Of a DNA stretch of 64,000 bases, positions 44,740-55,049 are shown one piece after another. The notes beneath the pieces are model-generated. The model was not told the origin of the DNA. It was given only the letters and a program-made list of their open reading frames with translations, and searched no databases. Within the stretch, counting starts at the first letter, position 1. Each line of letters begins with the position of its first letter. The position numbers and the translations under genes were made by a program. Source of the stretch: Allomyces macrogynus ATCC 38327 (Eukaryota; Blastocladiomycota; Blastocladiomycetes; Blastocladiales; Blastocladiaceae); the NCBI GenBank assembly GCA_000151295.1, contig GG745339.1:281217-345216 (forward strand). The letters run 5' to 3'.

Positions 44740-45866
44740 ATGCCCGCCTGGCTCTCGATTTTTGCACGGTTCTGCTCCTGTGGACGGCGCGGCCCTGCCG
44801 TCTACCCCGCGGTGCAAGATAGTGCTCCCGTCACGCTGCTGCTCCTCGGTCTCGACAACAGCGGCAAGTCGACCGTCGTGGAGCGCCTGCGAAAAGGTGC
44901 TCTGATCTGAGCCCACAGCGGCGCACGATGCGAGACCTGATGCCGTTGTTGCGTTTTGCCAGAGAAACCGAAAGAATCGATCGCGCCGACGTGGGGTTTT
45001 GTCGCCGTGACCCTCAAGCCGCCCTCGGCCAAGCTCCCGCCCGTACGCGTTTTTGACGTTGGTGGGCACGACCGGATTCGCGGGATTTGGGCCAACTACT
45101 ACGCCGAGGTGCGCTGGAGATTGGCGTGCAGTGAGAGCGCGATTTTTGATCGCTGACCGCCTACGAGTAGACGCATGGCATCGTTTTCGTCGTTGACGGC
45201 ACCGACGTAGCGCGGTTTGCCGAAGCGCGCAAAGTCCTGCACGCGGCGTTTGACGACGAGCGCGTCAAGGGCAAGCCGCTACTCCTGTGCGTCTCGATCC
45301 GACGCGTTGCACGTCTTGAGGCCACTTCACTGAGTGTTTTTCGTCTTGACTTGATAGGCTCATTAACAAGCGCGACAAGCAAGGGTACCAGGGCCTGGCT
45401 GCAACGCTCGCGGCGCTCGGCGTGCGCGACATTGCTGGGACCTCACCGACCGCAAAACCAACGTCCTCCACCGACCTTGCCGCGCACGTGTTTGAAATCA
45501 GTGCGACGCACGCGGCGCAGAACGGCCAGGCGATCGACGCAGGCCTCCAGATTGGTACGTGCTGTTGCTTTTTTTCGCTGTTGATTTCGAAGGGTAACAC
45601 CAACGTGTCATCGATTAGGCTTTCACCATTTCTTGCAACAAATCGGGTACGACCGCGCCGCACTGGATCCGCGGATCGCTGCCGACACGGCCGCGCAACG
45701 CAAAGCGTACGAGGTGGAGCTCGAGCAGCGGCGGTCGAGGATCAGCGTCATGCGCGAGGAAAAGGAGAAGGCGGCTGCGGCAGCTGCGCAAGATTCGGGA
45801 ACAGCTAAGACGGGCAAGTCTGGCGAAGGTGCACAGGCTGGAGAAGCACCGCATGCAGGCAGCTGA
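44740..45866 (+). CDS. ARL13-type ciliary ARF-like GTPase
   Basis: It starts MPAWLSIFARFCSCGRRGP; the N-terminal cysteines fit the palmitoylated membrane anchor of ARL13B. The GTPase domain reads VTLLLLGLDNSGKSTVVERL (P-loop), ESIAPTWGFVAVTL (switch I Thr), VFDVGGHDRIRGIWANYYAE (switch II), GIVFVVDGTDVARFAEARKV and NKRDKQGYQGLAATLAAL (NKxD as NKRD). A GFHHFLQQIGYDRAALDPRI segment and a charged coil (YEVELEQRRSRISVMREEKE) follow, as in ARL13B. Switch II has His where classical ARF proteins have the catalytic Gln; animal ARL13B also lacks that Gln. The family acts in cilia as an exchange factor for ARL3. At least four introns interrupt the gene. The longer C-terminal Pro-rich region of animal ARL13B is not present. 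Confidence 0.88.
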
Positions 45867-46292
45867 GCGGCTTTCGTTTGGACCTGCTCTGGACTCGTTG
45901 GAGAGGTGGATGGCACTTTGCATTGTACTCGTAACGTGATAGAAATGGCATTCTTGAAATCGTTTGGCCAACAACGACCAAATGAGCGAGCTATGAGTCA
46001 TGGGACGCTCGAGTGCATCTTGCACCGAAAGCGTTTCGCCTTTTCGGCACCCCATCGCCATTTCCGCGTCGTCGCGTCCCGCACCATCACTGCTCTGCAA
46101 CCACTGGTCGCGGCTCCAGGACGGCGTATCCTCTCTATGACGGCGTCGCATCGAGCAACAAGAGAAGGAAAGCGATGCTGACAAAAAAGCAAAGGAGAAA
46201 AGCGCGCAAAGTAGACGCGGAGCGATTCGGGGACGAAAAAAAATGTATTTCGGAATCTCTCGTCAACAAGGCAGAGCGCGACCACGCCCAAT
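45867..46292. other. Spacer between convergent genes
   Basis: Holds the 3' flanks of ARL13 (plus) and uL5 (minus). Nothing else recognised. Confidence 0.4.
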
Positions 46293-46888
46293 TTACTTGT
46301 TGAGGATGATACCGTCGTACTTCTTCTTGAACCACTGAATGGTCTCGTCCTTGGTGATGCGGTGCGACGCGCCAACCTTGGCGACGGCGCGCTTGCGGCG
46401 CGAGACGCGGAACCCGGCGCGGCCCATGACGCAGTAGAAGTCAAGACCGTAGATACCGATGCTCGGGTCGTACCTGGAGAAGTTCAAAAACGGTGAGCAT
46501 CATGACAGAAAAGGCGAGCGACTCAAAAAGATACGCACTTGATGTCGAGATCGATGTGCTCGGTGATACCGAAACCGAAGTGGCCCATCTTCGAGAAGTT
46601 GGCGGCCTTGAGTTCGTATTCCTTGACCTTAAGGCCGCGCTCGAGAATCTCCTCAGCCTTGGCGCCACGAACCGTGACGTGCACGGCGATCTTTTCGTTA
46701 CGGCGGATACCGAACGAGCGGACCGTGTACCGAGCCTTTGAGTAGACGGGTGTCTGACCCGTGAGCTGCTCCAAGACCTTGGCGGCACGCGTGAGCTTAT
46801 CGCCCGACTCACCCACACAGATGTTGAGCACGAGCTTCTCGAGCTTCAGCTCGCGCATCGGGTTGGCCAGCTTCTTGTCTGCGCTCTA
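46293..46888 (-). CDS. RPL11: 60S ribosomal protein uL5 (RPL11); first exon not located
   Basis: A component of the large ribosomal subunit that contacts 5S rRNA. The exon upstream of the 65 nt intron (46474-46538) reads [78 protein letters not shown]; the downstream exon reads [20 protein letters not shown] and ends [13 protein letters not shown] with TAA at 46293. The coding sequence before SADKK starts directly after a splice acceptor (TTCTAG, about 46889), so the initiator Met is on an upstream exon that I could not find with confidence. The intron and acceptor fit the rest of the window. Confidence 0.93.
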
Positions 46889-47785
46889 GAAAGTAGCAGA
46901 GCCATGCAGAAACGGCGTTAATTTCATTTGGTCGTCGCGCGGGAAACTGTCGTTCGGCGATCAGACCGCAACCAGCCGAGTTGCCGGTACGAAACCAGCG
47001 CAACGACCACCAAAACCGCCCAGACACCGTGAGACAATCACCACCGCCGCGACACGGAACCGCAGTCAAAACCGTCGCCTGACATAGCTTTGCGGCACGG
47101 AACGGAAAGTTCCTGCGATTTCGAGCAAAAGCGAGCGCGGTTCCGCAGGAATCGGGACGGATGGACGAGCATGACATCCCCCTGCTGCCCTCGAAAATTG
47201 GGCCAAAATCGTCCGTTTTCCGCGAGCAGAGTTTCATTCTGCTCAATATTGAGCGTGACGAGCCATCCAAGCGCATATTGGGTGCAGGGGGCGATCGTTG
47301 AGCCGTCCTTGCAGACAGCGCTCAGCGCGAGCGGCATCGGTGCGGGAGTCTGTTGACGGTTGTTCGGCGGTTCGTGGCGCAGGCGCAGGCAGCGATTGCC
47401 GCGCCGGTGGTGGTGGTTGGTCGTCGGTGGTCGGCGTTCAGTCGGTCGGTCGGTCGGTCGGTCGATCGCTGGTGGTGCGCGGTTGCAGTCGCTGGTGAGC
47501 GACGCACCATGTTGACGATTATGAGGTTGCAGGAGAGGGGGTCACAACAAACGCCAGGTTGCGCGGTTCACACTGGGCAATTGAGCAGAGCTCGGACGCT
47601 TCTTGCTCAGCTCACGTGCCTGCCCACCGCACCACCGCACGCCTCTCCAGGTTGCCGCCTGGCTCAGGGCCTGGCCTCAGCTCAATCAATCATCGCCAGG
47701 ATCAACGCCCACCAAGTGTAGACCGTCCTGTGGAGTTGCACTGGACTGGCCGCAACTCGTCGTACAAGTGGCGACGGCGGATCTG
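46889..47785. other. Region upstream of uL5; contains its 5' exon somewhere and a GTCG microsatellite
   Basis: It should contain the first exon and promoter of uL5. At 47440-47465 lies a perfect short tandem repeat of the tetramer GTCG. CpG is still frequent here, unlike the block that begins at about 47790. Confidence 0.45.
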
Positions 47786-47989
47786 AAATGAATGCAACAA
47801 TGGATCTTTCATGAATGAATTGGCATGGCAACCTTGGAGAAAGCAATTGCACATGGTGACATGGGGCAGTGTGATAAAGCCTCGATTTCTTGTTCTTGGT
47901 GACCTCCATCATCACAGAATGAGTGGTCATGACGGCAGCCTGCACGCTCAGCAGCATTCTTTTTCAGGTTGCCAGTCTTCATTTGAGCA

Positions 47990-49110
47990 CATCAAAACTA
48001 GGAGCAATTGAGCCACCCACCCAGGCCTGTGATTTGATGCTCCTCAGCTTGCTGTCCCTTCTGCACCTCCAACCTGCTCATGTTGTCTGCACTCTCTGCT
48101 GTCCTGTCCAAGATGTCAATTCTGCTCACCCTTGGCCTGCTCCAATATGACAGCTCTGTCATGGGCCCACCTGTCCTTAATGCATCACAGTGCACTGGCA
48201 TGTCTCATGCTTTGCTGCTCCTGTACCATGCCACACGTTCCTTGTGTGCCATGGGTCTGCACAGTGGTTGTTGATTGATGCTGGGTGTCCTGGGTGTGAA
48301 GCAGCTCTTGTTGATGCCATGCAGTCAGCCATTGGAAGTGACAGCAAGCTTGTGTACATTTTTCTGATGCATGGTAGGCACTCGTTCACCCTCAATTACA
48401 TGCAGCACATGCTGACCTTCCCATTGCCATCTTGCAGGGCACTTGGACCAAACAGCCACAACCAACAATCTTCTTGTGTGGTTCCCCATGGCCAAGGTGG
48501 TTGGTTGCACTTGTGCATGAGGTGCCATATCTGACAGGTGAACTGTGATACTCACACACACATGGTTCCAAGCTACTATAAAACATTACCAAGTACCTGA
48601 TGTCCAAGTCGACTGTGTGCATGTCACATGACAGCATTTAGCATGGCAATGGTGATAAGGTGACTGAGTCAATGACCAAGAATGTGCTGCCATGTGATGA
48701 GTTGCAGGCTGAGACTGGAATTTGCATTCTTGTAACTCCTGGACACACACTGGGTCATGTCACATACCTGGTCCATTTTAATCTATGAGATGCAATCATG
48801 GATCAGCACCCAATTGACCATTCCCCATCACTTAGCACATTCTGTTGTGTGTGGTTTTTACTGGCAATGCATTCATAAACATCATCCCCATGTTTGGCTG
48901 GTCCCCTGCAATTACTGCACTGCCCACACTCTTGACTGTGAGCCTGGTCCATGCATCAATTTGGTTGCTTTTGAAGTGGCATGACTGGACACATGTGCTT
49001 CTGGCCCATGACACTAGTGCTATTTTCACACAAGGGAGCAACACAGGATGTGGTGGAGTTTCAAGAGACGCCCTTGCTGCTGCATTCCTGGGCTGAGAAA
49101 ATGGCCAGTC
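47990..49110 (+). pseudogene. Decayed metallo-beta-lactamase-fold hydrolase (LACTB2-like?)
   Basis: Fragments in several plus-strand frames follow the order of the MBL fold. At 48240-48370 is HTFLVCHGSAQWLLIDAGC then PGCEAALVDAMQSAIG and YIFLMHGRHSF, where the last part occupies the place of the metal-binding HxHxDH but has lost it. At 48690-48780 is ILVTPGHTLGHVTYLVHF (the PGHT...GH motif). At 48845-49030 is VVFTGNAFINIIPMFGWSPA then WTHVLLAHDTSAIFTQG, matching the fold's GDA and AHG positions, again altered. Frames change and stops interrupt, so the gene is dead. The family is inferred from motif order. Confidence 0.6.
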
Positions 49111-49198
49111 AAATCATTGCTCGATTTGCCAATGATGCAGCCATGAACATGCAGACATCTTGTGCAATTGCTTTGCACTCTCATGGGCTTCATTTCTG

Positions 49199-49217
49199 CC
49201 CCCCCCCCCCCCCCCCC
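49199..49217 (+). repeat. Homopolymer: 19 consecutive C
   Basis: An uninterrupted run of C inside the CpG-depleted block, just after the MBL-fold relic. Confidence 0.95.
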
Positions 49218-49760
49218 ATCTGGCTGTCAATTTGCACCAGTTTTGTTTTGACCCCCACCCCAATCCATTGTAATCCTATGAGATTGTGAGGTAAATAGAT
49301 TTTGCTAAGTTGAACATTTTTTTTGCATTAGCATTCTTGTTGTTTCCACCACAACTGAAAATCATTCAATGTGCTGACTCTCAATCTGACATGCATTAGT
49401 TGTTCTCATACCCTGCTTTTGTGGACCATTTTTATATTATTGTCCCTTCAATCAGGACTTTTTGCTCTTCCACCCATATGCAATCCCCACTGACCCCACA
49501 TCTGTGCCATTCATAGGCTGAGTCATCACCAGCACTGCAAACATGCAAACATCATGACCAAATTGCACAATTGATGCCTTGAATACTGGTGGGTTGTGAG
49601 GCAAGAGGCTGGCAACAGAAGTGGTCATGGCCTCAAGTTTGGGCAGATAGAGCAGCTTGTATCAGAGCTGTTGGCTGGGACATGTTGCCTGCTGGCCAAG
49701 AACACAAACGGATTTGGGTATGATGGATTGTGGACAGTGTGAATGATGGTCAGGGTGGGC
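49218..49760. other. No recognisable gene
   Basis: A/T-rich, CpG-poor sequence with only short open frames. Confidence 0.5.
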
Positions 49761-49764
49761 AATC

Positions 49765-49945
49765 TTGGTCCTGCTGCAACCCCACCCACTGTGACCCTGC
49801 CTGCTGTGACCCCACCTGTGGTGATCCCACCTGCTGCAACCCCCACCTGCCTGCTGCAACCCTGCCCATGGTGATCCTACCTACTGTGACCCTACCTGCC
49901 ACAACCCTTACTGCTGCAGCATGCGCCACCCCACCTGCTGCAATG
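49765..49945 (+). repeat. Imprecise CCTGCTGTGACCCCA-type tandem repeat
   Basis: A unit of about 15 bases (Cys/Pro/Thr or Pro-Ala-Val-Thr in translation) recurs about ten times with substitutions, mostly C/T and G/A differences between copies. It could be a decayed coding repeat or a minisatellite. Confidence 0.6.
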
Positions 49946-50250
49946 CGCATTGGAGTCCCCAGTATTGACTTGACATCAATTGAATTGCTGGGCCTCATAC
50001 AGGGCATCATTGCACTTGTGGTGTACACCTTGGAGCAATGGGCAGCCAGCAAATCCACCACTGACATCTCTTAGTACCCATATGCCAATGACACTGATGT
50101 GTCAAAGCTTGTCTATATCATTGTTGACCACCAGGGGACCCACTCACTTAGCCTGCAGAAAGGCCTGAAGCCCAGGTTGTGGGTCATGAAGGACAAGGCC
50201 ATTAGATTCTTCCACCCTTTGCTCCATTCCCCCACCAGAACTGGGTGTAT
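49946..50250 (+). pseudogene. Decayed coding relic, family unknown
   Basis: The plus strand reads GVPSIDLTSIELLGLIQGII, then after a stop YPYANDTDVSKLVYIIVDHQ and GLKPRLWVMKDKAIRFFHP. The text is protein-like (balanced composition, helix pattern), but stops interrupt it and I do not recognise a family. Confidence 0.3.
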
Positions 50251-50262
50251 ATCATGGTGGTA

Positions 50263-50352
50263 GTGGGCAGTTGTGGGCAGTTGTGGGCAGTTGTGGGCAG
50301 TTGTGGGCAGTTGTGGGCAGTTGAGAGCAGTTGCAAGCATTTGCAAGCAGTT
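50263..50352 (+). repeat. 10-bp tandem repeat GTGGGCAGTT
   Basis: Six perfect copies (50263-50322) and three degenerate ones follow. It is a minisatellite; copies differ only by substitutions in the last three. Confidence 0.95.
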
Positions 50353-51150
50353 CCACAGGGGGGAGAGCATGCATGGTAGAAGCAGGCATAGTCTTTGCCC
50401 TTGGTGACAGACAACCTCTTGTGGCACTGCCCTGGAAAGACAAAGAACATATATGAGTGCAGGTGGCACATGCTGCCACATGACCAGTTGCTATGACCCT
50501 GGAAAGCCCACCACACCTGCTGCACCCACTGCACCCATTTGCAGTAGCTGTGCCAAGTCCATGACATAACTGTCTGCCCACACAGCCAATGGGAGTGGTG
50601 TGCCATGTTGAAACGTTCACTGCAAATGGGGCTGAAATGCAGCATAAACCATGATCCAGGATTTCCAGCAGCAGTGGGTGTGGATGGGCTCATGATGGCA
50701 GTAGAGCACTTTGTTGCGCCACTGTTGCTGATGTGAGCCATGCCTTGTCAGCCATCTTGTAGTCAGAGCACTGAGAGAAATGCTGCCAGGTGTGGTGGAG
50801 GGCACCATGCATGTTCCAGAAACTCTATGTGGCTCTGGCCAGGTCAATGTGTGAGGAACTGCCATTAAAGAGCCAGGCCATGAGGCTGCTGCACTGACAC
50901 TGCGACTGGGCTGCCACCCAAGCCCTCTAAGGTCAGCCAGGGACCTCCATGTGCTTGTGTACGCCTGGTGCACCCTCCCCAGAGGGGGCTCCAGCTTGCA
51001 ACAATATCAAATGTGCTTGTGCACGTCCTCCAGTTCTTAATAGTGGCTGCTGCAATACAGCATTGTGCTGATGCACACTTGCTGTCCAGTTTCTGGGGCA
51101 TGCCAGGCACCAAAGAATGGAACAATAGTGTTGCTGCCCAGTTGTTGACT
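50353..51150. other. CpG-poor stretch without recognisable gene
   Basis: The minus strand is open over several hundred bases (for example 50202-50741 and 50617-50973), with Cys/His/Trp-rich translation that I do not recognise. This bias follows from the TpG/CpA-rich sequence and is not proof of coding. Confidence 0.4.
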
Positions 51151-51740
51151 GCACACAGTATGGTTTTGTTTGAATGTATTCTGGTCAGAACAATGATGTT
51201 TGGCAGCCCACCCCACACCCATGATTTTGAATGTGTCTGGGTGCAAATGATGATGTTTGGTGGCAACCTGCCCCACACCAATGTTGTTTGAATGTACCTG
51301 GTTAGAACAATATAGATGGCGTGGCAAAAAACATTGAACTCTCAGAACAACATTGTTTGAATCTGTCCTGGTTGGAACAATGATGTTTGGGAGCAACCTG
51401 TGGCCAAACAATTTTGTTTGACATGTCTAGGTGCAACCAAGATGTTTCACAGCAACCTGTGGCTCGACAATATTGTTTGATGTGTCTTGGTGCAACCAAG
51501 ATGTTTTGCAGCAGCCAACTGCCAAACAACATTGTTTGACATGTCCAGGTACAAACCTTGATGACTGGCAGTGACCCATAGCCAAACAATTTTGTTTGAA
51601 TGTATCCAGGTGCAAACCATGAAGTTGACATCAAACCCTGCCATGGCAATATTGTTTGAATGTATCCAAGTCAGAACAACGTTGATTGTGCAGCAAGCAA
51701 TGTTGTTTGATGTGTCCAGGCACAAACCATGATGTTTGGC
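51150..51740 (+). repeat. Degenerate tandem repeat, unit about 60 bp
   Basis: A core TTGTTTGA(A)TGT, followed by a (C)CAGGTGCAAACC-like segment and GATGTTT, recurs about nine times with spacing of 58-63 bases. Copies have diverged, mostly by transitions. It lies upstream of the primase-helicase relic. Confidence 0.75.
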
Positions 51741-51959
51741 AAGTAAACCACAAACCCCAAATGACATGCAGTCATGGCATGTCCTGGCCAAAACTGCATC
51801 AACACAAAGCAATGGCCCTACAAATGACCCCACCCGACCCCCAAACCACGCTGTTTTAGCGTGACTGGGCCAAAGGTTTTGAACGTTACAAACTTTGGGG
51901 CACTTGCACCACAGATCAATTTGTGCTCCCATTATGCCCATAGCACCTGACCCACATTA
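51741..51959. other. No recognisable gene
   Basis: CpG-poor flank between the 60-bp repeats and the primase-helicase relic. Confidence 0.4.
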
Positions 51960-54640
51960 ACATGCAAACTCACAAATGGGCCAACAAAGATTTGTACAAG
52001 GTTTTTTTTCTGCATAGAAAGTAAACTGGGAAATGTCTGCTGACCATCTGGTGCATGCCAATGCACCAAAAAGGGTGCTGGCCAAAGATGCAAATCTGCC
52101 CCATGACCTTGTGGAACATGCTCTCCAGCTCACCAAGTTGTTCAGCCTCACTGCACTGATGGCACTCACAAGTGGCAGGCTCCCGACATAGAACACCAAG
52201 GAGCACCACATGTTCTGCTCATGGCTGGCCAAGGTTGGGTCCAACTTGAAGCACACCATTGAGTATGCATACACTGCAGGAATGAAGTTTGGCCGACTCA
52301 ATGACAAGGGTGTGGTGATCTGCACATTTCACAGCACAACCACAGGTACCTGTGCATGGGCATTCTCCAAGACCTCAACATGGCAAACTGTGCACCAGTG
52401 ATTCTCAACCAGCTGGTGCAGCACTATGGGATGTTGTGCACAGAACTCAAGCAGTACATTGTGGACATGGTGCTGACTGGGATTGAGCCAGGTCTGGGGG
52501 ATGGGGGTTTGCTTTGACTTTGATCGTGGTGAATATACTTGTTCTGTCGTGTGCTTCATGCTGCAGTCACTGCCTTTTGCCTCCTAAGGTGACTCTTGTC
52601 CCATGCAGCATTCCAATGCCTGCTAGGCGAGCAAGGTCAGACTGACTGGGCAAAACTACCATGCACACGCCCAAAAGGGCCACAATTGCATCTGTGTCAT
52701 TGTGGGCCTCCCTTGGCACAGGCACCAACTCTTATGGCCCAGTCTGCCATACCCGCTTACAAAGACAGGTGGACAAAGAAGCTGACAGAAACAGCACAAA
52801 ACCTCACAAAACCAACAAAAGGTCACAAAGCACAAAGAAACCAAAGAAGATCGTGCAAGGCGCAAAACAGATAACAATGGAGTCAGAAGCCACAGGGGAC
52901 ATGGCGGGTCACACTTTGGCCACAGTCCCAACTGGAAACTGCATGTGAACCAAGGGCGACCATGTCACTACCATAACATCAACAACTGAGCCAAGATGCT
53001 GGAGGACTGGAACCTCAACAAGATGATGTTCCTGCAAGGCATTTTCAAAAGTCGCTACCAGCATTGTGGTATGGCAGATTCTGCAAGCTGCACAAGTTCC
53101 TGCATAAGCGTCTGATCCCAAATCTGTGCCAGGAATGCCTGGCCATGTGGGATGCTGTCAGTGAAGAAAATAACAACACGGTTGGCAGTTTTTTGTCACT
53201 GGTGTACCAGTCCATCAAGTGCAAGATTCTGCTGCATGTATATGACTTCTGCAAGCAGCATGCAATTGAGCCCACTGTGTTGACATTTGACAGCCTGATG
53301 GTGTACATGTTAGCAGACCTCATGCTGCAGTTTTTCAATGAGTTTAGTGAGCACACATTTGTGAAAACAGGGTTCTGCATGCCATGGGTGGAAAAGCCTG
53401 TGACAGATGAAGGTCCCATTCCTGACAACATGTCGCCTGAGAAGTTGCCCAATGAGGAAATTGCCGAGTACATTGTGTGCGACTTTGAGCACCACAGTTA
53501 TGTCAAGGACTGAAAGTTCAATTGCAAACCCCTCCCAGCAAACTGGTTCTACTACCACCCCACCAAAGGCATGCACGTCAACTATTGTACTATGGACGCC
53601 TATATTGGGAGCGTTTTGGGGGACAAGTTTGCCCACCATCTCCATTGCAATGCGTCCAAGATCCAGTGCCATGTTACACCACTGTTGAGCATGTACAACA
53701 ACTTGACCTGGTGGTACCATCCACACTGGAGCCTCACTGCACTTTGGAATTGTGTTCTGTTCACAGGAACCACTATCAACTGCAACTGGGGCCTGTATTC
53801 ACTGGACAAGATTAAGGAGGATCCCAAAGACTTTGAAACATGTGTGTGCACTGGAAACCCTATTGCATTTGCCTACATTGACAATGCTATGAATTTACTG
53901 CAAACACTGATCCCAAGTCCATGTCACTGGTTGCATATGCTGATGTTCTGCATCTCCAGTTTGGCGACAACACCAAAGCCTGTGACCAGGATCTCATGTT
54001 TCTGTTTGGCTGGACAGTGTTTCCCCTGGGGTACTTTGACCACTGGGAATAGTGTCTTGTGATGTATGGCACGTCCAGCTGCAGCAAATTGGCTGGAATC
54101 AAGCTTCTGAGAGCAATTTATGACTGGTTCCAGACCTTGGAAAAGGCGACGGATTTTTCCAAGTTTTCTGTCCATTACACGTGCAACAAGATTGCCTGGG
54201 ACTCGTCTGATATTGACAAGGACTTTCTCGAGGAAATTGATCTGAGCATGTTCAAAAGAACCTGGTTGAAGGTGTGGCCATGCAATCAAGTGCCAAGGGC
54301 AGTGACAAGCAGTCGAGCATGTTCTTTGCCCACATTCTGATGACTTCAAACCACATTCTGTGGTTCATGCAGGTGTACCAGGAAATCATGTGCTGCATTG
54401 TCTTTGCATGCTTCAAGAACCGCCCTGACCATGCCAGAAACTCCTTGACACAATTGCCTGGAGAAAATGGATGTCAACACATGCAAGCATAGCCTCCAAA
54501 AGCACGCCCAAGGGTGCTGCAACTGCTATTCTGGCACTGATCAGACCAAGCTCATGTTTGTGAATGGCATTGTCTACTGGGCTGCAAACCAATCTTGCAC
54601 TTCTCATGACAGAGGAGCCCCATGGGCAGAACCATTGTGA
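51960..54640 (+). pseudogene. Decayed D5-like primase / SF3 helicase-type replication gene
   Basis: Across several frames, fragments occur in the order known from virus-type replication proteins: GMKFGRLNDKGVVICTF (about 52283), NCAPVILNQLVQHYGMLC (about 52386, the 'N-H/A-P' motif region), GSFLSLVYQSIKCKILLHVY (about 53184), LTFDSLMVY (about 53278), FVKTGFCMPWVEKPV (about 53357), WFYYHPTKGMHVNYCT (about 53548), DLSMFKRTW (about 54240) and FFAHILMTSNHILWF (about 54319), the last fitting the sensor region of SF3 helicases. Frames change repeatedly and stops occur, so no product is expected. Such genes are typical of large DNA viruses and of virus-like integrated elements; the exact parent is uncertain. 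Confidence 0.55.
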
Positions 54641-54749
54641 AGCACCCCAAGCAACCCATGTACTCAAGGAGTCCAATGTCCAGCCAGGGTGTCGGATTTT
54701 GGATTATACGACACTTGAGGGGAGGGTGATGATACCTGGGCTAAAGGAG

Positions 54750-55020
54750 TTTTAACCGGACTTTTCAAGGAACCCTATACCCGACACTATTGGATGTTTC
54801 AAGACACACAGGCCAAAGCCCCCTAACCCCAAGCACAACAGAAAACCCAACATTCAGGCAGAAGGACCCTTACCCAATACTTTAGGGAGCATTAAACCCA
54901 ACACTTGGGCTTAAGCCCCCCAACCCTGAGCACTTTAGGGAGCCTTAACCCAAGACTTGGGCTAAGGGGCTCTAAAACCCAACACTCAGGGAGCCTAACA
55001 CGTGAGGGAGCCCACTGAGC
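54750..55020 (+). repeat. Short imprecise repeats (AACCCAACACTTGGGC / GAGCCTTAA type)
   Basis: The motifs CCCAACACTT(GGGC), TTTAGGGAGCCTTAA and related words recur several times within 270 bases. The pattern resembles neither a known telomere repeat nor a gene. Confidence 0.6.
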
Positions 55021-55021
55021 A

Positions 55022-55049
55022 GTGTAGGATACCATACAGTATCCTACAC
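55022..55049. repeat. Perfect inverted repeat, 11-bp arms, 6-bp loop
   Basis: GTGTAGGATAC (55022-55032) is followed by CATACA and by the exact complement GTATCCTACAC (55039-55049). It could form a hairpin or be the centre of an element end. Confidence 0.9.

Noticed and set aside
50263..50352. Possible CRISPR-like array
   Set aside because: The repeats are 10 bp with no spacers; a simple minisatellite in a eukaryotic genome.
51150..51740. Possible CRISPR-like array in the 60-bp repeats
   Set aside because: The conserved part is short and degenerate, the intervening parts are related to each other and no cas-type gene is present.
54750..55020. Possible internal telomere repeats
   Set aside because: The recurrent words do not form a uniform TTAGGG-like array.
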